DNA of 9,369 nt. It comes from Myxococcales bacterium (GTDB lineage Bacteria > Myxococcota_A > Bradymonadia > Bradymonadales > Bradymonadaceae). Shown piece by piece: positions 1-7,092 of the stretch. The notes beneath the pieces were generated by a model, which saw only the letters and a list, made by a program, of their open reading frames with translations, was not told where the DNA came from and made no database searches. Within the stretch, counting starts at the first letter, position 1, and every line of letters starts with the position of its first letter. The DNA lies in contig SKMT01000540.1 in assembly GCA_007120915.1 (NCBI GenBank), positions 1 through 9,369 on the forward strand, written 5' to 3'. The position numbers and the translations under genes were made by a program.

Positions 1-2
1 AA

Positions 3-1997
3 GCACAACAGGACGATGAGCCCACACAGCAAGACGATGACGAAGAATCACAGGAAGACGACGAACAGCAGGCGGCAGACGAACAAGAAGAGGCCGACCA
101 GCAGCTCCAGCTCGCCGAGCGGGCCATCGAACAGTTCCGCACTGCCTCCGACGCCGATGACTCCGCACCCTCTCCGCATTACTGGCAGGCCCGCCTGGCG
201 CTGCACGTCGACAACATCGACGACGCTCTCGACTACCTGGAGCGCGCCGTCAACGCCTCTCCGTCTCATGTCCCCTCTCGGCTTCAGGCCGCCCAGATCT
301 ACTACCGGCAGGGAGCGCTGAACGACGCCGCCGAACACCTCGACGAGATCATCGACGCTCTCGCCGACGGCGCCTCCGATGACGAGCGCGCCGAAGCCTA
401 TCACTTGCGCGGGATGGTCCATCAGGCCCGACAGGAAAGCGAAGAAGCCATCGACATGTTCACCCAGTCACTGCACACCGACAGCGACCGCCCCGATACC
501 CTCCAGGCGATCGCCCGAGAATACGAAACGGCCGAAAAATACGACGAAGCGCTCAGCTTCTTTACCACCGACGAAAACCTCGGCGAGGAAGACCCGGAGG
601 TGATGCTCGGTATTGTGCGCTCCTACATGGGACTGGAACGCTGGACCAGCGCGATGGACACCCTCGAAGAGGGCGAAGATTTGTTCCCCGACGACGCCCG
701 GTTCCCTTACAATCTGGGCCTGATCAACGAGCAGAGACACAACTTTCACGAAGCTCGTGACGCCTATGAACGGGCCGTCGAGATCGACGAAGATCTACTG
801 ACCGCCCACGTCGCGTTGGCGCGACTGGCCTGGCAACTCGACGACGACGCCGACGCCGGCGACGAACACATCGAGGAGATCGTCAAACGCCACGAACAGA
901 TCGACGCTCCACTCGCAGCCTCTGTGGCCGAATACCTGCATATGTCCGAACGGCCCGCCGGTGCACGCTACTGGAACGAGATCGCCCTGGAGCGCGACCC
1001 CAACTACTGGGATGCTCGCCTGGCCCTGGCGAGGGTGTACCTGGATGAAAAGGACACCGAAGAGGCTCTGGAACTGCTCGAACAGGCCCACGACGAGGGC
1101 ATCCAGTCGCTGCGGCTGTCGGCGTACCTGGCCGATGCCTACCGCCAGAACGAACAATACGACCGGGCCATCGAAACCATCAACGAAGTCATCGCCGAAG
1201 ACCCCGATGAGGCGGAATACCTGTTTATTCGCGGGCGCATCTACTACGACCGTGGAAACTACTCGACCGCCCGCGACGACTTCACCGGCGCCTACGATAT
1301 CGATCCACAGTTCCACCGTGCCTACTTCTACGTGGGGCGCACCGCCCTGGCCGAAGAAAACCACAGCCTCGCCGGCCGGGTCTTCCACCATGTGCTGGAT
1401 TACCAGCCCGAAAACGGCAAGTTCCACTACTACCTGGGCAAAAACTTCGAGGCCGAAGGGTCACCGGCGCCGGCGCTGGATTCCTACTCCAATGCCATCG
1501 ACTCCGATCCGGACTTTGTGCTCCAAAACCCGGAGGTCTTAGTACGCCGTGGAATGTTGCTCGCCGACATTGGCCAGACCAACCCCGCCTACGAAGACGT
1601 CGAGCGCGCACTCCAAATCGATCCCGACTTCAACGAAGCACTCATGGCCATCGGTTCGCTACACTACGAGGGCAGCGAATATGCTGAGGCCATCGAACAC
1701 TACAGCGATGTACTCGAAGAAGACCCCGAACACCCCCGCGCCCAGTACGAGTTGGGCATGGCCTACGTTCACGAAAACCAGGACCGCGAAGGGGCCCGCC
1801 ATCTACGACTGGCCGTCGAACACGGCTATGACGACCCCGACATCTATCGTACTATGGGGTTTGTGTACCGAGAACTAGGCCAGCGAAGCGAAGCGTTAGA
1901 ATCGTTCAAGACGTTTCTGCGCGAAAGCGACGAAGATCAGATCGCTGACAGCACACGCCGAGAAATGTTACGCCAGATCGAAGACCTGGGTGGCTAA
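3..1997 (+). CDS. TPR-repeat protein, 5' end outside window
   Basis: The reading frame is open from the window edge to the TAA at 1995-1997 (at least 664 residues), so the true start lies upstream; the first internal ATG in frame (405) would cut through a TPR-like helix pair and is not a credible start. The first ~40 visible residues are a Gln/Asp/Glu-rich low-complexity segment. From about residue 44 to the end the protein is consecutive TPR-like helical pairs, roughly a dozen or more, with typical signatures such as 'YNLGLINEQ', 'AYERAVEID', 'YDRAIETINEVIAEDPDEAEY' (split here only by my reading) and 'YRELGQRSEALESFKTFL'. No catalytic motif or membrane segment is visible. TPR arrays act as protein-binding scaffolds, so a role in assembling a complex is likely but the partner is unknown. 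It is 49 bp upstream of a J-domain/TPR protein and probably co-transcribed with it. A signal peptide or N-terminal domain could exist outside the window. Confidence 0.9.
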   Translation, partial: AQQDDEPTQQDDDEESQEDDEQQAADEQEEADQQLQLAERAIEQFRTASDADDSAPSPHYWQARLALHVDNIDDALDYLERAVNASPSHVPSRLQAAQIYYRQGALNDAAEHLDEIIDALADGASDDERAEAYHLRGMVHQARQESEEAIDMFTQSLHTDSDRPDTLQAIAREYETAEKYDEALSFFTTDENLGEEDPEVMLGIVRSYMGLERWTSAMDTLEEGEDLFPDDARFPYNLGLINEQRHNFHEARDAYERAVEIDEDLLTAHVALARLAWQLDDDADAGDEHIEEIVKRHEQIDAPLAASVAEYLHMSERPAGARYWNEIALERDPNYWDARLALARVYLDEKDTEEALELLEQAHDEGIQSLRLSAYLADAYRQNEQYDRAIETINEVIAEDPDEAEYLFIRGRIYYDRGNYSTARDDFTGAYDIDPQFHRAYFYVGRTALAEENHSLAGRVFHHVLDYQPENGKFHYYLGKNFEAEGSPAPALDSYSNAIDSDPDFVLQNPEVLVRRGMLLADIGQTNPAYEDVERALQIDPDFNEALMAIGSLHYEGSEYAEAIEHYSDVLEEDPEHPRAQYELGMAYVHENQDREGARHLRLAVEHGYDDPDIYRTMGFVYRELGQRSEALESFKTFLRESDEDQIADSTRREMLRQIEDLGG

Positions 1998-2046
1998 ACA
2001 CTCCACCTGATGACCTCTTGACTCCACCTACTCGCAGTCGATCTCC

Positions 2047-4320
2047 ATGGAGAATGTCCTCCTAATATCGTCATCAGATGCCCTGAAAAACCGAATCGGG
2101 GAGCTGATCGAGACACCGGACCGCATCGATACCGTCTCGGACTGGACGGAGGCCCAGAAGTATCTGGCCGCCAACAGCCCGGCGGTGGTGCTGCTGGACA
2201 CCGATCTGGTCACCCCGGCAACCTCGGCTCAACTCGTTCAACTCAACAACGTATTAAACAAGGACGGCAAAGACGCCTTCTTCGTGGGCGAAGACGATGG
2301 TGGGCTCGACCAGTGGATTCAACTATTTGACGCTCTATCGGAACACGTCATCTCACCGAAAGCCCCGGGGGCAGCGAAGAAACTGCTGAAGGTAGTCAAC
2401 CACTTTCTGGGTGACGACGCTGACGACAACGACGGTGCTGACGACGACAGCGGCGACGCCTCCTCAGCAAAGCGCCCCACCGACAGCGACGACGCTTTGG
2501 AAATGATGGTGCGTCTGCCGCGAATCGAGGACGGCTCCCTCGATAATATCACCCTCGGGCGCGTGCTGTACTCTCTTCGGGTTCAGGAACAGACCGGGGT
2601 GTTGCAGTTGGGGCACAAGGATATGAAGCGCAGCTTCGCGTTCCAGGCCGGGCGCTTTGTCAGCTCCCCGAACCACGACGGGCTCGAACCTCTGTCGAGC
2701 GCCTTCGCCTGGAACGGAGGACGCTTCGACTTTACCGCTCACAGCAGTCTTTCCGGTTCCCCGAAATCGACATTCGCGGTGATGATCCAGGGGCTAACCA
2801 CCCATCGAGGCCAACGCCAGTTGATGAACGGTCTGATGTCGAGGATGCAGACCTACCCGGTACTCTCTCAACTGTGGGATGAACGCCGCGATGACATCGA
2901 CTGGGACATTCTCAGCGCATTTCTCGACCACTGCGACGGAAACTCCAGCCTGGAGCAGATCTTCAGCCACTTCGGCAGTCAGGTCACCGACGCCTTCCGT
3001 GCCGCCGCCTTCGCCCGCGACACCGACCTGGTGGTCTTTCGCAGCGAAACGACCATCAGCAGCGTCCGGGTCCAATACGACCAAAAGTCGCGCAGCTCCT
3101 CGTCCGCTCGCTCCCTGTCGTCCGCCGGCCGACCCTCTTCGCCCAGAAGTTCCGCTCCCTCCAAAATTGAGCGGGCTACCGGTTCGGGACGGAAACAACT
3201 GGAAAACGAACTGCGATTGTTTCAGCAATCCATCGAATCGATGTCCCCCCACGCTGTCTTCGGTGTCTGGGAAGGATGTGGCCGAGAGGTCGTCAAAGAG
3301 ACCTACTACAGGATGGTCAAAGAACACCATCCCGACGTCTACGGCGGCAACGTCTCCGGGGAGGTGCGCAACCTGGCCGAACAGATCTTTGTGGCCATCC
3401 GCGAAACCTACACCGAGTTGCTGAAAGTCGAAGACGAACAGACTGTACCTCCCCCCGACAAGACAACTCCCGGCCAGCGCGCTGGCCGCAAAAAGCAGAC
3501 CACGCTGCACCCCGGCCAGGCAAAGGCGGTGGCCGACGACGACTCCCGAGGATCCGGTTCGAAACAACCTGGCCAACAGCCGGGTCGACCCCGCCGAAAC
3601 TCCACCCCCATCGGGCTGGGAAGCGAACCCAGCACGGCCCATCCGGAGTACGAATCACAACAGAAACCTCGCCGAAGCGGGCGCACCGGCCGCTCCACTC
3701 CCAGCCTCGGAGCCAACAGTTCCAGCAGCGAAACGTCCGATACCGACGACTCCTCCAACAGCAACTGGCGCAAAAAGCGACTTCAGCGTCTTCAGCAAAG
3801 CTCCAAAAGAAAGCGCCGCCGCACCACCAGCTCCGCCGGCAACCCGGTCCAGCGCACTACATCGCACGCATCGGGCAGTTCCACCTCCTCCAACTCTTCC
3901 GAAAAGCGGGCTCAGAACACGTTCAACACCGGCTACAAACACTACAAACAAGAGCGTTTGAAAGAGGCTCTTCCTCAGTTTGAGAAAGCCCACGAACTCG
4001 ATCCTGGTCACGGGCTGTACATGACATTTCTGGCCAACACCCTGTTTCAACTTGATCCCGACCAGGCAGACCGCTGTCTCGATTTGCTCAAACAGGCCAT
4101 CGACACCGAAAACCGTCAGGCCTTGCCTGATGCCCATCTGTTCATGGGCAATATCTTGAAAGTTCAGGGCCACGAACACCGGGCGTACCGCCACTTCAAG
4201 CGCGCACTGGAGCTAAATCCCGGGGCTCGTGATGCCAAGCGTGAAATTCGTCTCTATGAGCGGCGCCACAAAGATGACGAGAAGTCCGGCGGGTTTTTCA
4301 AAAAACTATTTAAAAAATGA
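2047..4320 (+). CDS. Receiver-like / PATAN (DUF4388) / J-domain / TPR mosaic protein
   Basis: 757 residues. Residues 1-120 resemble a response-regulator receiver: beta strand 'NVLLIS', an Asp at 51 in 'VVLLDTDL', and a Lys at 104 before a last helix. The acidic pair expected near residues 8-9 is replaced by serines, so phosphorylation is doubtful. Residues ~155-300 match the PATAN/DUF4388 pattern ('GSLDNITLGRVLYSL', 'FQAGRFVSS', 'WNGGRFDF'). Residues ~401-460 look like a J-domain, with 'YYRMVKEHHPDVYGG' carrying the HPD triad at 428-430 that stimulates Hsp70 ATPase. Residues ~465-620 are a Ser/Arg/Gly/Pro-rich, probably disordered linker. Residues ~622-728 hold about three TPRs, and the end is 'GGFFKKLFKK'. 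ATG 2047 is the only sensible start: no ATG, GTG or TTG lies between it and the in-frame stop at 2011, although no good Shine-Dalgarno is seen. The downstream Hsp70 gene is the obvious partner; this pairing is inferred. Confidence 0.88.
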   Translation: MENVLLISSSDALKNRIGELIETPDRIDTVSDWTEAQKYLAANSPAVVLLDTDLVTPATSAQLVQLNNVLNKDGKDAFFVGEDDGGLDQWIQLFDALSEHVISPKAPGAAKKLLKVVNHFLGDDADDNDGADDDSGDASSAKRPTDSDDALEMMVRLPRIEDGSLDNITLGRVLYSLRVQEQTGVLQLGHKDMKRSFAFQAGRFVSSPNHDGLEPLSSAFAWNGGRFDFTAHSSLSGSPKSTFAVMIQGLTTHRGQRQLMNGLMSRMQTYPVLSQLWDERRDDIDWDILSAFLDHCDGNSSLEQIFSHFGSQVTDAFRAAAFARDTDLVVFRSETTISSVRVQYDQKSRSSSSARSLSSAGRPSSPRSSAPSKIERATGSGRKQLENELRLFQQSIESMSPHAVFGVWEGCGREVVKETYYRMVKEHHPDVYGGNVSGEVRNLAEQIFVAIRETYTELLKVEDEQTVPPPDKTTPGQRAGRKKQTTLHPGQAKAVADDDSRGSGSKQPGQQPGRPRRNSTPIGLGSEPSTAHPEYESQQKPRRSGRTGRSTPSLGANSSSSETSDTDDSSNSNWRKKRLQRLQQSSKRKRRRTTSSAGNPVQRTTSHASGSSTSSNSSEKRAQNTFNTGYKHYKQERLKEALPQFEKAHELDPGHGLYMTFLANTLFQLDPDQADRCLDLLKQAIDTENRQALPDAHLFMGNILKVQGHEHRAYRHFKRALELNPGARDAKREIRLYERRHKDDEKSGGFFKKLFKK

Positions 4321-4399
4321 CCGGCGCGCGCATACGATGGGCTCTGATTTAGGGCAAACAGGTCGGATTTGTGCGCTGGCTTCAACGGGATAGACCATC

Positions 4400-5974
4400 A
4401 TGGGAAAAATTATCGGCGTCGACCTTGGAACCACCAACTCCTGTGTCGCCGTCATCGACGGTGGAGAGCCTCTGGTGCTGCCAAACAGCGAGGGCTCCCG
4501 CACCACGCCCTCGATGGTGGGGTTTACCGAAGAAGGCGAACAGTTCGTGGGCCAGCAGGCCAAACGCCAGGCCATCATCAACCCCGAGCTGACCGTCTAC
4601 GACATCAAACGGCTCCTGGGCCACAAGTACAACTCCGACCAGGTCGAAAAGTACGCCGAAATCCTGCCCTTTAACATCGTCGAGAACACCAACGGCGATG
4701 CCTGGGTGGAAGTCGACGGCGACCGCTACAGCCCCCAGGAGATCTCGTCGCTGATTCTGCGCAAAATGCGCCAGACCGCCGAGGACTACTTCGGCGAAGA
4801 GATCACTGAAGCAGTCATCACCGTGCCCGCCTACTTCAACGACGCACAGCGAAACGCCACCAAAGACGCTGGCAAAATCGCCGGTCTGACCGTGCGCCGC
4901 ATCATCAACGAGCCCACCGCCGCTGCACTGGCCTATGGTTACGAGGAGACCGACCACGCCAACCTGGTGGTCTTTGATCTGGGCGGGGGTACCTTCGACG
5001 TCTCCATCGTCCAGCTTCGCGGCGGAGTCTTCGAGGTGGTCTCCACTGCCGGAGACAACCACCTGGGTGGAGAGGACTTCGATCGGGTGGTGCTCGACTT
5101 TCTGATGGAACGCTTCGAAGAAGACACCGGCATCGATGTCAGCGACGACCGCATGGCGCTGCAGCGACTCAAGGAAGCGGCCGAAAACGCCAAGTGCGAG
5201 CTGTCCACCGCCAGCGAAACCAACATCAACCTGCCGTTTCTGGCCGTCGACGACTCCGGGCCACGCCACCTGTCACTGGATCTGTCGCGCTCCCAGCTCA
5301 ACGATCTGTGCTACGAGCTGATCGAACGGCTCGACATCCCCTGTAACGACGCGATGGATGAGGCCGGGCTTTCCAACTCCGACATCGACGACGTGTTGCT
5401 CGTCGGCGGTATGACTCGAATGCCCGCAGTGCAGAAACGAGTCGAAGAAATCTTCGACCGCAAGCCCCACAAAGGGGTCAACCCCGACGAAGTCGTCGCC
5501 AAAGGTGCAGCCATCCAGTCCGGAATCCTGGGCGGCGAAATTCAGGAGGTGATCCTTCTGGACATCACCCCCTTCAGCCTCGGCATCCGCGTCAGCGGCG
5601 ACCGCTTCAGCCCCATCATCGACAAGAATGCTCCCGTGCCCACTTCTGCGACCAAGATCTTCACCACCACCGAAGACAACCAGGACGTGGTCACCGTCAC
5701 CGTGCTGCAGGGCGAAGACGACAAAGCCAGCGCCAACAAGCTGCTGGGCATGTTCAACCTCACCGGCATCAGCCCTGCTCCCGCAGGCAAACCCCGCATT
5801 GAAGTAACCTTTGAAATCGACACCGACGGTATCGTCGATGTCTCCGCGAAGGACCTGAACACCGGCGCCAGCCAGTCGATCACCGTCGAGGGCCACTCCG
5901 GGCTGTCCAGCGAAGAATTGCAGCGGGCAATGAAACGAAGCGAAAAAGCCGAAGCCTCCAAAACCTTCGCCTAA
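4400..5974 (+). CDS. dnaK: Hsp70 chaperone (DnaK family) lacking most of the C-terminal lid
   Basis: The 524-residue product is very close to DnaK from its first residues. Phosphate loop 'GVDLGTTNSCVA' (6-17), 'AVITVPAYFNDAQR' (138-151), 'INEPTAAALAYG' (169-180), 'VFDLGGGTFDVS' (191-202) and 'LLVGGMTRMPAVQ' (333-345) form the ATPase domain. The hydrophobic interdomain linker 'EVILLDITPFSLGI' is at 383-396 and the beta substrate-binding domain runs to about residue 500. The protein ends shortly after 'GLSSEELQRAMKRSEKAEAS', equivalent to helix A and the very start of helix B. Typical DnaK is ~610-640 residues, so nearly all of the helical lid and tail is missing. There is no grpE or class A dnaJ next to it, so it is probably a specialised paralogue rather than the housekeeping DnaK; the gene symbol denotes the family. 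A GGA 9 nt before ATG 4400 is a modest ribosome-binding site. It is expected to be cytoplasmic and served by the J-domain protein upstream. Confidence 0.93.
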   Translation: MGKIIGVDLGTTNSCVAVIDGGEPLVLPNSEGSRTTPSMVGFTEEGEQFVGQQAKRQAIINPELTVYDIKRLLGHKYNSDQVEKYAEILPFNIVENTNGDAWVEVDGDRYSPQEISSLILRKMRQTAEDYFGEEITEAVITVPAYFNDAQRNATKDAGKIAGLTVRRIINEPTAAALAYGYEETDHANLVVFDLGGGTFDVSIVQLRGGVFEVVSTAGDNHLGGEDFDRVVLDFLMERFEEDTGIDVSDDRMALQRLKEAAENAKCELSTASETNINLPFLAVDDSGPRHLSLDLSRSQLNDLCYELIERLDIPCNDAMDEAGLSNSDIDDVLLVGGMTRMPAVQKRVEEIFDRKPHKGVNPDEVVAKGAAIQSGILGGEIQEVILLDITPFSLGIRVSGDRFSPIIDKNAPVPTSATKIFTTTEDNQDVVTVTVLQGEDDKASANKLLGMFNLTGISPAPAGKPRIEVTFEIDTDGIVDVSAKDLNTGASQSITVEGHSGLSSEELQRAMKRSEKAEASKTFA

Positions 5975-5979
5975 TCCCG

Positions 5980-6004
5980 CTGCCCAGGACACACGAGTGG
6001 GCAG
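5980..6004. terminator. Hairpin between convergent genes, possible terminator
   Basis: CTGCCCA (5980-5986) and TGGGCAG (5998-6004) are perfectly complementary, giving a 7-bp stem with an 11-nt loop, starting 5 bases after the Hsp70 stop codon. A second small GGCC-CGAA-GGCC hairpin follows at 6007-6018. The position between two convergent genes fits a bidirectional terminator, but there is no T-tract on either side, so an intrinsic terminator is only a possibility. Confidence 0.3.
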
Positions 6005-6050
6005 GTGGCCCGAAGGCCCGGGAGAGGTACCACACACACCACACCACCGA

Positions 6051-6944
6051 CTACTCTGCGGCTCCCACTGTCGCGACTTTCGCATCCCGATCCGGCGCCT
6101 CCAGACGCATCCGCCAGTCCACTCCCGCCACTTCCCTGGGCTCCAACTGTAACCAGACGTTCTCTCCGTGAAGCGGTTCACTGGAGACGATAAAGTGGTT
6201 GACAAAACCCGACTGCGTCGCCGCCTCACAGGCCTGCGAAAAGCTGGGGCAAGCGTCGCGTTCCGGGCATTGCGTCTTGTAGGTGCTGTAGTACAGCGGC
6301 TTGCCCCCGTGATGTGCCAGCATCATGTGCCCGTTGGTGATCACGAAGGTCAGGTAGAACTTCTCGTCGTCCTCCTCTTCCTGCCCCTCCAGCACGTCAT
6401 AGCACTCCATGCCCACCACCTCGTGCACATCGTCGACGGTGGTGCGTACCGCATCGATGACATCCTCCAGATCCGTCCCCTTGCGGTTGACGTCGAAATA
6501 ACGCGCCATGTTCGAAATCAGCAAATAGAACAGCACTTCGCTGTCGGTGTCCCCCAGAATAAACCGGCGGAACTTCGGTGAGACCTTCTCCAGGAGTGCG
6601 TCGCGATACTCGTCGAAATTCGGAATCTGGCCGTTGTGCCCGAAGATCCAGTTGCCGTACTGAAACGGATGGGAGTTGATGATCGACAACTCCCCGACGG
6701 TCGCCCGCCTCAGATGCGCCAGCACCGTCTCCGAAGAAACAATGCCCGACACCCTTCGAAACAACGTATCCGACACCGCACGAGACACACTTTTGACCAC
6801 GTGCGGATAACCATCGACGTAGTAGGCAACCCCCCAGCCGTCGGGATGAGCTTCGCTCTGGTGCATCAGCGCATTGTCAGCGCTGACCAACGACCGATGC
6901 ACCTGGCTTGTGATCACCGAGCGGAATCCAAAGAGTCGACACAT
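6051..6944 (-). CDS. Class II glutamine amidotransferase, YafJ-like (GATase_4)
   Basis: 297 residues. It starts Met-Cys ('MCRLFGF'), so removal of Met would expose Cys2 as the N-terminal nucleophile of class II glutaminase domains. Further family signatures are 'AHPDGWGVAYY' (32-42), 'AHLRRATVG' (76-84), 'NSHPF' (90-94), the oxyanion-hole motif 'FGHNGQI' (101-107) and 'GDTDSE' (131-136). Length and motifs fit the stand-alone YafJ / GATase_4 group (same superfamily as EgtC), with no attached synthase domain. Such proteins hydrolyse a glutamine or gamma-glutamyl amide, but the acceptor or substrate here is unknown. No ergothioneine or purine genes are adjacent, so EgtC or PurF roles are not supported. 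An acidic insert (about 186-195, 'EGQEEEDDEK') fits the acidic character of the neighbouring proteins. The start is fixed by the catalytic Cys2. The gene is 148 bp downstream of dacB on the same strand and convergent with the Hsp70 gene. Confidence 0.9.
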   Translation of the reverse strand: MCRLFGFRSVITSQVHRSLVSADNALMHQSEAHPDGWGVAYYVDGYPHVVKSVSRAVSDTLFRRVSGIVSSETVLAHLRRATVGELSIINSHPFQYGNWIFGHNGQIPNFDEYRDALLEKVSPKFRRFILGDTDSEVLFYLLISNMARYFDVNRKGTDLEDVIDAVRTTVDDVHEVVGMECYDVLEGQEEEDDEKFYLTFVITNGHMMLAHHGGKPLYYSTYKTQCPERDACPSFSQACEAATQSGFVNHFIVSSEPLHGENVWLQLEPREVAGVDWRMRLEAPDRDAKVATVGAAE

Positions 6945-6988
6945 AACGAACGTTCCGGTTCAAGGTTTCCGTCAGTCTTCCAGAGCAG

Positions 6989-7017
6989 ACGGTACAGACG
7001 TCTTCTCACGATCGCAA
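6989..7017 (-). promoter_or_regulatory. Candidate sigma-70-like promoter for the amidotransferase gene
   Basis: Read on the minus strand, TTGCGA (7012-7017) and TACCGT (6989-6994) are separated by exactly 17 bp and lie about 45 bp upstream of the amidotransferase ATG. The -35 box is good but the -10 box matches the consensus only at its key end positions. It would explain separate transcription across the 148-bp gap after dacB. This is a visual match only. Confidence 0.2.
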
Positions 7018-7035
7018 ACCATACCAACCCACTAG

Positions 7036-7050
7036 GAATTTCAAAAATTC
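7036..7050. repeat. Short AT-rich inverted repeat
   Basis: GAATTT (7036-7041) and AAATTC (7045-7050) pair around a CAA loop. The 6-bp stem is AT-rich and weak, and it directly precedes the 7-bp tandem repeats. It could be part of the dacB transcript end or simply chance; no function is claimed. Confidence 0.35.
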
Positions 7051-7051
7051 A

Positions 7052-7079
7052 GGTGTTCGGTGGTCGGTGTTCGGTATTT
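7052..7079. repeat. Four-unit 7-bp tandem repeat (GGTGTTC-like)
   Basis: The units are GGTGTTC (7052-7058), GGTGGTC (7059-7065), GGTGTTC (7066-7072) and the degenerate GGTATTT (7073-7079). All four share GGT at the same phase; units 1 and 3 are identical and unit 2 differs by one base. The array lies 13 bp beyond the dacB stop, in the noncoding gap. Heptamer tandem repeats of this kind occur in intergenic regions of several bacterial groups and vary in copy number by slippage; no function can be read here. Confidence 0.7.
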
Positions 7080-7092
7080 CGCTCTCATGATC

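Noticed and set aside
2794..3642. 282-codon minus-strand ORF opposite the J-protein
   Set aside because: It lies fully inside a gene with recognisable PATAN and J-domains on the plus strand; no family features.
4299..4316. A/T-rich stretch (TTTTTC AAAAAAC, ATTTAAAAAAT) at the end of the J-protein gene as a terminator
   Set aside because: It is inside the coding sequence for the Phe/Lys tail and has no GC stem followed by a T-tract.
4382..5269. 295-codon minus-strand ORF opposite the Hsp70 ATPase domain
   Set aside because: Antisense shadow of a highly conserved coding region.
6030..6050. CA-rich run between the convergent genes
   Set aside because: Too short and irregular to count as a repeat array.
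5273..6229. 318-codon minus-strand ORF opposite the Hsp70 gene
   Set aside because: It is antisense to a clear DnaK-family gene and runs into the amidotransferase region in another frame; the product is low in recognisable motifs. Long antisense frames are expected in GC-rich DNA.
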